From a bacterium (GTDB lineage Bacteria; Electryoneota; B3-LCP): a DNA stretch of 64,000 bases. Below the pieces are notes generated by a model, which made no database searches, was not told the origin of the DNA, and saw nothing but the letters and a program-made list of their open reading frames with translations. How positions within the stretch are numbered: the first letter of the stretch is position 1; each line of letters starts with the position of its first letter. Shown piece after piece: positions 34,562-42,274 of the stretch. Position numbers and translations under genes: made by a program. The stretch covers positions 19,131 through 83,130 of the forward strand of contig JAPKYS010000043.1 of the NCBI GenBank assembly GCA_026394195.1, read 5' to 3'.

Positions 34562-34917
34562 GAATTTTAGTCGTCGATGATTCCGCAACCATGCGGCGAA
34601 TCATCATCAAAGCGCTTAATACTACCGGTTTCAATGACATCACTGAAGCCGAAGATGGGGAAGATGCGCTGACGAAGCTTGAGGGAATCGACCTCCTTCT
34701 GACCGATTGGAACATGCCGGTCATGGATGGTCTCTCCATGGTCAAGGAAATCAGGCGTAACGCCAGTTTTGCCAATCTTCCAATTATGATGATCACGTCC
34801 CAGGCCGCCAAGAAGGAAGTCATCGAAGCCTTGAAAAACGGAGTGAACGACTACATCGTCAAACCGTTCACACCCGCGACCCTCGTCGAAAAAGTCCAGG
34901 CGCTTTCAGCAAAATAA
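34558..34917 (+). CDS. cheY: Chemotaxis response regulator CheY
   Basis: 119 residues, exactly a CheY. Active-site residues are all visible: VVDDSATMRRII, phospho-Asp in LLLTDWNMPVMDGLSMV, Thr in IMMITSQAAKKEV and Lys in DYIVKPFTPATL. CheY-P from CheA binds FliM at the motor to change rotation. It overlaps the CheX-like gene by 4 bp and precedes cheX. Confidence 0.93.
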   Translation: MRILVVDDSATMRRIIIKALNTTGFNDITEAEDGEDALTKLEGIDLLLTDWNMPVMDGLSMVKEIRRNASFANLPIMMITSQAAKKEVIEALKNGVNDYIVKPFTPATLVEKVQALSAK

Positions 34918-34943
34918 CCAGAATTCGTAAACAGGAGTAAGAA

Positions 34944-35459
34944 ATGGACGTCAAATACATCAATCCCTTTATCAATGCCGTCGTTACGACATTTGAGACC
35001 ATGATCGGATTGTCCATCGATCGCCTGGACCCGTTCATCAAAACGCATGCGACCGCCCAGGGAGATATTTCCGGAATCATCGGTTACGCTTCCAAAGATA
35101 TTATCGGTTCGGTGGCTTTGACATTTCCTGAGGGCACTGCTTTGGAAATCTACCGTCTGATGATGGGAGAAGTCGTCAACGATATCAACGAAGAGGTCAA
35201 GGATACGGTGGGTGAATTAGCCAATATTGTCGCCGGTACGGCTAAAAATGAGTTCTCGAACCTGGAGATATCCTATCATATCTCGATTCCGACGGTGGTA
35301 GTCGGGAAGAATCACACCATCAGCCACAAGGGCAGTGTTCCGGTGGTGGTGATCCCCTTCCAGATGACCAATTTCAAGTTCTTCATGGAAATCAGCATGA
35401 AGTTGAACAGCGTGACCTCAGTTTCCCAGCGCATGAGAGCAAAAATGCAGACCGCGTGA
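34944..35459 (+). CDS. cheX: Chemotaxis phosphatase CheX
   Basis: 171 residues. The pattern is that of CheX: MDVKYINPFINAVVTTFETM, then GDISGIIGYASKDIIGSVALTFPE and VKDTVGELANIVAGTAKNE, which contains the E-x-x-N catalytic pair. CheX dephosphorylates CheY-P. AACAGGAGTAAGAA precedes the ATG. It is the last gene of the operon; repeats and no classical terminator follow. Confidence 0.94.
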   Translation: MDVKYINPFINAVVTTFETMIGLSIDRLDPFIKTHATAQGDISGIIGYASKDIIGSVALTFPEGTALEIYRLMMGEVVNDINEEVKDTVGELANIVAGTAKNEFSNLEISYHISIPTVVVGKNHTISHKGSVPVVVIPFQMTNFKFFMEISMKLNSVTSVSQRMRAKMQTA

Positions 35460-35520
35460 TTCGGCTGATGAAATATTCTACTTCTAGAAAACAATTTCCG
35501 AGTATCGTTCGATCGAGGAG

Positions 35521-35542
35521 GCTGGATCACCCTCGATCCAGC
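35521..35542. repeat. Perfect 8-bp hairpin after cheX
   Basis: GCTGGATC (35521-35528) and GATCCAGC (35535-35542) flank a 6-base loop, 62 bp after the cheX stop. There is no T-run. It may serve as an mRNA 3' end stabiliser or be part of the repeat block that follows. Confidence 0.45.
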
Positions 35543-35575
35543 TTGTACGGAGGCTGTCCCCAAAGGTCGGAAAAG

Positions 35576-35650
35576 GTCATTGCGAGCGATAGCGAAGCAA
35601 TCCGGTGGACCATGGGACGGGATTGCTTCGACTCCTGCGGAGCCTCGCAA
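35576..35650. repeat. Palindromic repeat, family 1 (GTCATTGCGAG type)
   Basis: Starts GTCATTGCGAGCGATAGCGAAGCAATCC and ends with GGATTGCTTCG...CCTCGCAA, an imperfect inverted repeat. The left arm is nearly identical to the repeat core at 52419-52495 (one extra base, GCGATAGCG against GCGTAGCG). The right end is diverged. Lies in the 604-bp noncoding stretch between cheX and 36064. Confidence 0.8.
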
Positions 35651-35675
35651 GGAAGTCTGTCCGAGAATTCATAAC

Positions 35676-35794
35676 CACCAGAATAAATTCTGGTGCTCGT
35701 ATAAATCAATTGGTTAAAACCAATGCCAATGTTCTTCTTTATTTCAGTCGTTTCAACGACTTGATGTCAACGAGCACCCGATTTCAATCGGGTG
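35676..35794. repeat. Composite element of four two-base-loop palindromes
   Basis: Four perfect hairpins, each with a 2-base loop: CACCAGAAT/ATTCTGGTG (35676-35695), ATTGGTT/AACCAAT (35709-35724), AGTCGTT/AACGACT (35746-35761) and CACCCGATT/AATCGGGTG (35775-35794). In addition GGTGCTCGT (35692-35700) is the exact reverse complement of ACGAGCACC (35770-35778), so the whole unit is symmetrical. It has no coding content. Confidence 0.85.
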
Positions 35795-35872
35795 GGAAAA
35801 GCAGGTTGTAATCTTACGTTATAGCATTTCTTGAAAATATTCTCCTATTTCACATATTCAGCACACAAAGCC

Positions 35873-35946
35873 GTCATTCCCGCAAGTCCCGAAGGGATGC
35901 GTCGGGAATCCGACGGCGTGTCAGATTCCGGACAAGCCGGAATGAC
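35873..35946. repeat. Palindromic repeat, family 2 (GTCATTCC...GGAATGAC)
   Basis: Outer arms GTCATTCC (35873-35880) and GGAATGAC (35939-35946) enclose a second inverted pair, GGGAATC and GATTCCGG. It stands about 80 bp after the composite element at 35676. This layout is common for interspersed REP/MITE-like repeats. No copy elsewhere in the window was seen. Confidence 0.75.
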
Positions 35947-36008
35947 ACGCTTTAACATCGGAAATTACTTTCGAGAACCAGTATAATCCTTAGATTTTCA
36001 AAAGGAAA

Positions 36009-36039
36009 AAGCCGCCGGAACAGATTATTTCGGCGGCTT
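36009..36039 (-). terminator. Intrinsic terminator for the membrane protein gene at 36064
   Basis: AAGCCGCCG (36009-36017) pairs with CGGCGGCTT (36031-36039). On the minus strand the stem is followed by TTTCCTTTTG, 25 bp after the stop codon of the gene at 36064. Confidence 0.75.
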
Positions 36040-36063
36040 GAAACATTTCATCCGATATACCCC

Positions 36064-38484
36064 CTACTTCCCCCCCGCGTAGGTTCTCAAGAGATAGCGT
36101 AAGTACAGGATGTTATCCTCGAAGGGATCCGCTATGGGGCTTTCCAGATTCAGATTCACCATAAAATCAGTATCCGGTAAATAGAGCAACCCGCCTTCGC
36201 CAACCCTGACGAACGAAACCAGTGGCTTGTCGTAAGCCGTCAGCACTGTTTCAGCCTTGGGGTTGGTGACCTTCGTTTCCCAGGCTTTGTGGAAATGTAC
36301 CGTAAGTTCCTTTGCGTTATCGACTGAAATCGAATCCGATTCGCCCGGCAATTGCACGGCAGCCGATATTTCTGCCGGACCTAACGGCACATAGATCGGT
36401 TCCAGGCCATAATCTTTGAGCAGAGTTCTGGAACCGTCAAACTCCTCCATGCCGCAGCAGAGCACGACCAGTCCACCCTTGGTCATAAACTCGGCGATTT
36501 CCCGCTTTTCGCTTTTGCTGAATTTTTCCGCCGGAGCAATCTCGATTAGAACTCGAGCATCCTTCAGCTTTCCTGAATCCCAGGATTCCAGCGTTTGCGG
36601 CAGCAGCCCGGATCGCATCAGGCAGTTCTGCAATCCCCAGTGACCGTCAATGGAGGTCTGATTGATGGGTGAACGAGGTGTGTGACTATGGTCGATCAAA
36701 GCTCGGGGCCAGGCATTCGCGGTCCAATTTCGGGAGGAATGGTCCAGTTGGCGTCGCACCTGCATTTCAGCGAAGCTAGCTCCGACAAACAGCGCCACAA
36801 CAGCCAGGGTCAGGGACAGGTTCGTGGGTTTGCGCCTAAACCATAAAACCAACCCTGCAAGTAGCGATAGAACGCCGAGCCATTTCCAATGAGATCCGGG
36901 GTGTTCGACCGGTGAGAGCAGGTAGAGAAACATCCGATCCACAAAATCTCCGGATCGCACCAACGCGCCGTTCTGCAGGGTTGAGGTATCGCCGAAGACC
37001 AGCACCTTGCCTCGTCCCGCCCGGGATTCTGCGACAAGTACCATGTTGCCCAGACGTTCGTTGGCGCGGTACATGAAGTCGCCGAGATAGCCATCCTTGG
37101 CATTTGCTGGATTGCCGATATCGGAAAATCCATCCCGTCCGACGATAACCGGATAGGCCGGTGGAAAGACCTGTAGTGAAGCGCCCACCCAGATCTGCGT
37201 TTCTCCCGCAGAACCGCCGCCATGGCGTTCCTGTCCCAGCCATGCGGTAATGGGGTGTTCAACCGTGACCATGGATCCCGCCCACCCGTTGCGGTACGGC
37301 TTGGCAGTATCGAAGTTCAGTTCAATGCCGTAGGGTTTCAACAGTCCGTTGGAAGGGTCCCGGATATCGCCCAGTCCGGTATGGTCTCCTAAGAGCAGAA
37401 TTGATCCTCCGGCAGTGACAAAGCGGTGGAGGGCTGTTAATTCGCCCGCGCTCAAAGGATCTTTGAGGTTGATGAAAACCAATACTCCCGCACGGTCCAG
37501 CACGGAATTGTCGATAGTATCCGTCATGCTGACCTGGAAACCCCGCCAGCGGAGCAATTCAGGAGCCAGACCGAACATCCCGCCGGCATGCTTCCCGTAA
37601 AACCCGTACTTGGGGAGGTCCCAGTTAAGATAACCCTGGTTATAGAAAACGATTTCCTTGGTCATTTCCGCCTTCTCCGCGACGGGAGGGCGGGCAATGA
37701 GGAATGCACCCATCAAGCATAACGCCGGAGTCAGCCAAGATCTCTTCCCGAACCTGGACTCGATCTGCGGCGGATGAAAAATTCCCCATAGGAACGTCAC
37801 AACCGCCAGCAACAACAGCAGAAACCATTGCAAGTGAACAGCATCATGGAGCCCGCGAAATCCCAGGCTGCGCAGCCCGCTGTCCAAGGGCGCTTGCAGC
37901 CACCAGAAGAGCAGCAACGCGGCTAGTGATGCTAAAACGGCAGCCATCGGAGCAAATATATGGCGCTCAAAAATGACCGCAGCCAGAGGGAAGCAGATTG
38001 CCAATCCTAATAACGGCAGACCCGCAGCGGGGGCTGAGAGGTTTACCGAGGTAAGACCTCGGGCGGAAGCTGCCGTAAACTCGTCCAGAGGAACCCACCA
38101 GCCGGGGAAGTTCGACCATATCCATCCACCTAACGCCGCCAGCAGAGCTGCTCCCATCCAGCGTCTCCCCCAAATTCCTCCCGCCCAGGGGAGTAAACCC
38201 AACAGCCAGAGTCCTTCTGTGCGATGCGCCGCGCCATATGGATTGAAGATCAAGACGGCGCTCAGGATAACCCAGAACCATCTCTTCTTGTCGGCAGCCA
38301 GGTAGACGGTTACCAGCCAGAGCAGTCCGCCCAGAGCTCGGGACACGCCGGGTAAAAGATAGCCGACCTGGCAAAATAGCAGGGCGATGCTGATAAACGC
38401 CAGAGGTGCAATCAGCTTCGATTTAGCGAATTTTGCCTTATCGACTGTCGTCTTGTCGGTTATTTTCATAGGATTGATCTTCAT
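36064..38484 (-). CDS. Membrane protein with two glutamine-amidotransferase-like (GIFT/DUF4350-like) domains
   Basis: 806 residues, not assignable to a named family with certainty. Residues about 25-250 hold roughly eight hydrophobic helices. Next is a soluble domain (about 275-500) with an amidotransferase-like core: DRAGVLVFINLKDPLSAGE and FVTAGGSILLLGDHTGLGD. One more TM helix lies near 530-560 and another near 570. A second similar core follows (about 630-740: DARVLIEIAPAEKFSKSE, FMTKGGLVVLCCGMEEFDG). Domains of this fold occur in GldG-type and DUF4350 proteins and usually lack the catalytic Cys. It overlaps the upstream MerR-like gene by 4 bp, so both are one operon. Function unknown. 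Confidence 0.72.
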   Translation of the reverse strand: MKINPMKITDKTTVDKAKFAKSKLIAPLAFISIALLFCQVGYLLPGVSRALGGLLWLVTVYLAADKKRWFWVILSAVLIFNPYGAAHRTEGLWLLGLLPWAGGIWGRRWMGAALLAALGGWIWSNFPGWWVPLDEFTAASARGLTSVNLSAPAAGLPLLGLAICFPLAAVIFERHIFAPMAAVLASLAALLLFWWLQAPLDSGLRSLGFRGLHDAVHLQWFLLLLLAVVTFLWGIFHPPQIESRFGKRSWLTPALCLMGAFLIARPPVAEKAEMTKEIVFYNQGYLNWDLPKYGFYGKHAGGMFGLAPELLRWRGFQVSMTDTIDNSVLDRAGVLVFINLKDPLSAGELTALHRFVTAGGSILLLGDHTGLGDIRDPSNGLLKPYGIELNFDTAKPYRNGWAGSMVTVEHPITAWLGQERHGGGSAGETQIWVGASLQVFPPAYPVIVGRDGFSDIGNPANAKDGYLGDFMYRANERLGNMVLVAESRAGRGKVLVFGDTSTLQNGALVRSGDFVDRMFLYLLSPVEHPGSHWKWLGVLSLLAGLVLWFRRKPTNLSLTLAVVALFVGASFAEMQVRRQLDHSSRNWTANAWPRALIDHSHTPRSPINQTSIDGHWGLQNCLMRSGLLPQTLESWDSGKLKDARVLIEIAPAEKFSKSEKREIAEFMTKGGLVVLCCGMEEFDGSRTLLKDYGLEPIYVPLGPAEISAAVQLPGESDSISVDNAKELTVHFHKAWETKVTNPKAETVLTAYDKPLVSFVRVGEGGLLYLPDTDFMVNLNLESPIADPFEDNILYLRYLLRTYAGGK

Positions 38485-39086
38485 GCGGATGAGTCGTCCG
38501 GGAAGAGGTTTTCTGCCTGGGGATATTGCGAATGCCTGTCTTCGAAAGATGATTCTCCCTCATCCTCAGGTGCGAGGGGTTTTTCTGCTTTCGCCGTCAA
38601 TTTCCTGGAAATTTCCTGAATGTGTTTCTGCAGGGACCCCGAGAGGCGCAAATATTCTTTTTCTAACTTTTCCACCCGCTGGCTCAGGTTTTGCAGGAAA
38701 TAGCGCTGTTCATTGGCGATCACCTGCTGAGCGCGATGGGTTGCTTCAAGCGATCGGCGTAAGGACGTCGGTCCCGTCGTCTCCGGTTCACCATTGGCCT
38801 TTTCTGAGAGCGCGTCCAGAGCCTGCTTGATCTCGGTCCAGTGGGACCTCTCAGACTTCATGCGGTGGATCAGCTTGAGGATTTCAAGGGCTTCCCAGCG
38901 CAGTCCCTTTCCTCCGCCGGGATGATAGTAACTGCGCAGATAGGCGGCATATTCGGAACGGTAACGCGCCACTGTGCTGATGGAAACATTCAATTCTTCG
39001 GCTATTTGCGCAGAAGAAAGGATGGCAGAATTCTTGGCGTCCTTTACGCTGGATGAGCCGGCGTCCAGATGATCCGGACGGTTCAT
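38481..39086 (-). CDS. MerR-like helix-turn-helix regulator with coiled coil
   Basis: 201 residues. Residues about 20-90 resemble a MerR-type winged helix: ILSSAQIAEELNVSISTVARYR, then a wing-like GGGKGLRWEALEILKLIHRM. From about 120 a long coiled coil follows (LEATHRAQQVIANEQRYFLQNLSQRVEKLEK), as in MerR dimers, and the C-terminus is acidic and disordered. GGGAGG five bases before the ATG supports the start. It overlaps the membrane protein gene at 36064 by 4 bp. The target promoter is probably its own. No effector-binding Cys pattern is seen. Confidence 0.72.
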   Translation of the reverse strand: MNRPDHLDAGSSSVKDAKNSAILSSAQIAEELNVSISTVARYRSEYAAYLRSYYHPGGGKGLRWEALEILKLIHRMKSERSHWTEIKQALDALSEKANGEPETTGPTSLRRSLEATHRAQQVIANEQRYFLQNLSQRVEKLEKEYLRLSGSLQKHIQEISRKLTAKAEKPLAPEDEGESSFEDRHSQYPQAENLFPDDSSA

Positions 39087-39246
39087 GACAGCCTCCCAGT
39101 ATCTCTAAAGCTGGATCGGGAGCGGTTTGGAGATCCGCTGATTTGCTAAGGTTTGTGCCAATATACGACTAATTTGGCGGAAAAGCAACGGAAAAATCGG
39201 CGGTGTAAAAAAGAAGTCGAATATTTCCATAAACTTTAAATTTTCA

Positions 39247-39275
39247 TTGACAATCATCCAATAATAGCTTTAATT
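39247..39275 (+). promoter_or_regulatory. Candidate sigma-70 promoter for the gene at 39355
   Basis: TTGACA (39247-39252) and TTAATT (39270-39275) are separated by 17 bp. Further down, a small hairpin TGAGCAG/CTGCTCA (about 39307-39328) lies in the leader. The -10 is weak. Confidence 0.35.
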
Positions 39276-39354
39276 ACTAAAGAAAGATAAACCAAACCAC
39301 CACACCCTGAGCAGTTTTCGACTGCTCAAGGGGATCAGGTTCACTGGAGACGCC

Positions 39355-40389
39355 ATGATCAGAACCCTCGTCTGTTCCCTTGCTGCCATCGCCGTTTTGA
39401 TCGGCTGCGCCGCTGCTGATGGAATAGACCTCACCTTCGCCCCGGAAGGTGTCCAAACCGCCAGCCAGAAGACGGAGTTGCTTCTGTCCGACCCGCTGAT
39501 CAACCAGATCATCTACTATGACAATCCCTTGCTGCTGGCTAAAAAGAGAGAACACTGGGGACTGAATGCTCCCGGTATGGGAGCGGGCGGATTCAGTGTC
39601 GGATTGGAGGCGGAAGTTTCTGGAGTCAATAAATCTTTTAGCATTCCGCTCAAGTACACCTGGCATGACGTTACCCTGGGTGTTCATATCCCCTACATCT
39701 ATCAACGCAAGATGTATTATGCTCTGGCGACCAAGGAGGCTTCGGGGTTGGGGGACGTCTCCTTCAATCTTGGATACGGTCGGGCTAAAAAAGGGCTGGT
39801 GTTCAGCGCCACTTTGTTTTCCAAGCTCCCGACCGGGGATGAGAATAAGATGGTCGGTGGTTATTTGGTTCCGCTGGGCACGGGTTCGCTGGACTGGGTT
39901 TTCAATCTTTCCGTGAAGAAATTTCTGGACAAATTCGCCTTTTCCGGCAACGCTTCACTGCGGATCAACGGTACCAGCGACCGAACGGCGGAAATACTTT
40001 TCAACAGCGTCCCTAACACTCCGGACAGCATCGAGACCGTCAACTATGATATCCGCAATGGCAATATGTTCACCTTGACCGGGTCATTCGATTATTACCT
40101 GGGTACCCGGTGGACCCTGGGCACAGTGCTGGCTCTGAGTATTGTGGGGGAAGGTTCAACCGATGCATCATATTCGTACAATTGGGGCGCGCCGGGGTAT
40201 TCCACTACCGGCTTGTCCAACCGGCAGGATATGACACTGCTGGATTTAACCCCCATGGTCTCATATGACGTTCATTTAACGGATCTTACGCTCATGGCCA
40301 AACTGCCGCTGATCACCCGGCGGAATGAAGCGAACCAAGAAGATGATCGCGGTGTTTCTGTGCTGCTGAGACTGAGCCGGACTCTTTAG
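39355..40389 (+). CDS. Predicted outer membrane beta-barrel protein
   Basis: 344 residues. A signal peptide (MIRTLVCSLAAIAVLIGCAAADG) is followed by alternating amphipathic strands with aromatic girdles, for example IPLKYTWHDVTLGVHIPYIY, LGDVSFNLGYGRAKKGLVFSATLFSKLPTGDEN and DLTLMAKLPL; the last residues LRLSRTL fit a barrel-closing strand. This resembles PF13557-type (phenol meta-pathway-like) barrels. The transported substrate is unknown. GGAG precedes the ATG. The next lipoprotein gene follows after about 80 bp on the same strand. Confidence 0.72.
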   Translation: MIRTLVCSLAAIAVLIGCAAADGIDLTFAPEGVQTASQKTELLLSDPLINQIIYYDNPLLLAKKREHWGLNAPGMGAGGFSVGLEAEVSGVNKSFSIPLKYTWHDVTLGVHIPYIYQRKMYYALATKEASGLGDVSFNLGYGRAKKGLVFSATLFSKLPTGDENKMVGGYLVPLGTGSLDWVFNLSVKKFLDKFAFSGNASLRINGTSDRTAEILFNSVPNTPDSIETVNYDIRNGNMFTLTGSFDYYLGTRWTLGTVLALSIVGEGSTDASYSYNWGAPGYSTTGLSNRQDMTLLDLTPMVSYDVHLTDLTLMAKLPLITRRNEANQEDDRGVSVLLRLSRTL

Positions 40390-40467
40390 TCGCGTTCTCT
40401 ACAGACCTACAAATCTCTGAGTTCTGAGATTGGAATAATGTCAAAGCTACCAATCAGGAGACCATCC

Positions 40468-41781
40468 GTGAAAAAATATATCCCTTTGATCATCTTTATC
40501 GCAGCGCTGTTTATCAGTTGTGGCGAACCCGACGTGCTCCGCTTTCATGGAAATGGCGGATTATCCCTGGGCATCGTCTGCGGAACCGATAACAGCGACG
40601 AAGCAAATTGGCCCGATCAGTTCACTGCCCATCTGACGATAACCGGCGCTGGGATGAATGCCATCGAACAGGATTTGAGCGTGCACCGGAATGCTCAGGA
40701 TTCGACCCTCTTCAATGCGCAGGAAATCATCGAAGTGCCGGTTGGAGATACCTTGACCATCCGGATTTCGGCGCAATTGGACAGCCTGGTCTGGAGCGGC
40801 GAAACCAATATAATTCTGGAAGCAGGATCGATGCAAAATGCGACGGTTTCGCTTAACGCTGAAAATCGTTTCCCCAATACTTCGTCTGATCCTCATCCGG
40901 TGAACGGCGCTGTCAGCGTCGATACTTCGCAGGTTTTTCTGATGTGGACTGGTGGGGATCCCGACCCTGGTGACACGGTGATGTATCAGGTAAACTGGGG
41001 AACCACTCTTTCCCTGGACAGCAGTTCGACCTGGCTTCCTTTCAACGAATATTTCTTGAACAACCTCTCTTCCGGCACGCACTACTTCTGGCGGGTGACG
41101 GCTCAGGATAACTTCGGAGCAATCACGCCCGGACCGATCTGGGAATTTTTCACCGTCAATGCCGGCGGCAATAACGCTCCGACGACCCCTGCAAACCCCA
41201 CTCCGCAGAACGGAGCCACCGGCATCGATACGCTGCAATTGGTCATGAACTGGACCAGCACCGATCCGGATCAAGGCGATACCTTGACCTTTTCTCTGGA
41301 TTGGGGGACGACGCCTCAGCTTGGCAATACGGTACCGGGGTTGATCGATCCTCAGTATGTGCTCAATAACCTGCAGGCGGGAGCGCATTATTATTGGCGG
41401 GTGACCGCTGAAGATAACCACGGCGCAGCGACGGCAGGCGCGGTTTGGGAATTCTTCACCATCAGCGGGGTGGTCAATCAACCGCCGGGTATCCCGTCGA
41501 ACCCTTCACCCATATCCGGCATGATAAACGTGGATACTCTGCAGGTGATCTTCAGTTGGAATTCATTCGATCCCGATCCGAGTGACACAGTCACCTATCG
41601 TATCGATTACGGCACATCGCTTGCGTTGGAAGACAGCATCACCGGTTTGACGGAATTCATTTATCTCATGCCCGCGTTGCAGTCCGGAGCACAATACTAC
41701 TGGCAGGTTACTGCGACAGACAACCACGGAGCGAGCACTGCGGGACCCGTCTGGCAGTTTTCGACAGTGGCTCGTGGTTAG
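40468..41781 (+). CDS. Lipoprotein with three fibronectin-III-like repeats
   Basis: 437 residues from a GTG at 40468, chosen because AGGAG lies seven bases upstream and the product then begins with a compact signal peptide (VKKYIPLIIFIAALFISCGEP) with a lipobox Cys; an ATG ten codons earlier lacks a ribosome site. Three repeats of about 95 residues start near 150, 245 and 340, each with P-x-P-x-x-G, DTLQ, DPDxxDT, YRVDWGT-like and H-Y-(F/Y)-W-(R/Q)-V-T-A-x-D-N-(F/H)-G-A. Such modules mediate surface adhesion or act as spacers. The stop TAG at 41779 is followed in the same frame by beta-propeller sequence (next entry), so the gene may be the front part of a broken larger one. Confidence 0.8.
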   Translation: MKKYIPLIIFIAALFISCGEPDVLRFHGNGGLSLGIVCGTDNSDEANWPDQFTAHLTITGAGMNAIEQDLSVHRNAQDSTLFNAQEIIEVPVGDTLTIRISAQLDSLVWSGETNIILEAGSMQNATVSLNAENRFPNTSSDPHPVNGAVSVDTSQVFLMWTGGDPDPGDTVMYQVNWGTTLSLDSSSTWLPFNEYFLNNLSSGTHYFWRVTAQDNFGAITPGPIWEFFTVNAGGNNAPTTPANPTPQNGATGIDTLQLVMNWTSTDPDQGDTLTFSLDWGTTPQLGNTVPGLIDPQYVLNNLQAGAHYYWRVTAEDNHGAATAGAVWEFFTISGVVNQPPGIPSNPSPISGMINVDTLQVIFSWNSFDPDPSDTVTYRIDYGTSLALEDSITGLTEFIYLMPALQSGAQYYWQVTATDNHGASTAGPVWQFSTVARG

Positions 41782-42087
41782 GAAAAGACCTACGGCGGCG
41801 GAGGCAATGATGCTGCTTTCTGCGTCAGCGCCACTCAGGACGGCGGTTTCATCCTGTCCGGGCATACGGATTCCTTCGGGGCGGGCGGGTTCGATATTTA
41901 CCTGGTCAAGACCGATGCTTCGGGCAACCAGGCCTGGGACGCGGCCATCGGCAGTCCCGGCACCGAATACGGTTACCAGGTACAGCAAACTCCCGATGGC
42001 GGGTACGTCATTGCCGGATTCACCGAACCGGTAAGCATTCCTGATTGATCAGCATTTCTGGTCAAAACCGACGCCGTGGGAGGGTGA
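41782..42087 (+). pseudogene. Decayed beta-propeller repeat segment continuing the lipoprotein frame
   Basis: Reading on in the same frame past TAG 41779-41781 gives EKTYGGGGNDAAFCVSATQD, GGFILSGHTDSFGAGGFDIY, LVKTDASGNQAWDAAIGSPG and TEYGYQVQQTPDGGYVIAGF. These are clear repeats of the type (W)xKTYGG-x-x-D...GGY-(V/I)-I-(A/S)-G...LVKTD-x-x-G found in secreted FCB proteins. A second stop (TGA 42046-42048) is followed by SAFLVKTDAVGG and a third TGA at 42085-42087. Both of the first two stops fall where Trp (TGG) would fit, so single transitions could explain them. It has no start codon of its own with a ribosome site. Confidence 0.75.
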
Positions 42088-42267
42088 TTTCGGGAGAATT
42101 GCGCCGGCCATGAGATCGGCCATATGGTGAATATGGATGAAAATTATAATGATAGCACTTCAATTATGCACTCTCAGCTGGATACAACCTTATATTTCAA
42201 TCCACCCGCAGAGTACCTGGATGAAGACCTGAATTGGTACCTGGTTAAACCACTAATAATCCCATGA
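42088..42267 (+). pseudogene. C-terminal fragment of an HExxH zinc-metalloprotease-like protein
   Basis: The same frame continues after the stop at 42085 for 59 codons to TGA 42265-42267. It reads FRENCAGHEIGHMVNMDENY, then NDSTSIMHSQLDTTLYFNPP, ending AEYLDEDLNWYLVKPLIIP. The HEIGH zinc-binding motif followed by SIM, as in a Met-turn, is typical of metzincin-like peptidases. No start codon or N-terminal part is present, so this is a gene end joined to the propeller remnant. It ends 7 bp before the next gene, which was probably its operon partner. Confidence 0.7.
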
Positions 42268-42274
42268 GGATCAG

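Noticed and set aside
42088..42267. Active small metalloprotease
   Set aside because: Only 59 codons, without start codon, signal peptide or substrate-binding part; it can only be a fragment.
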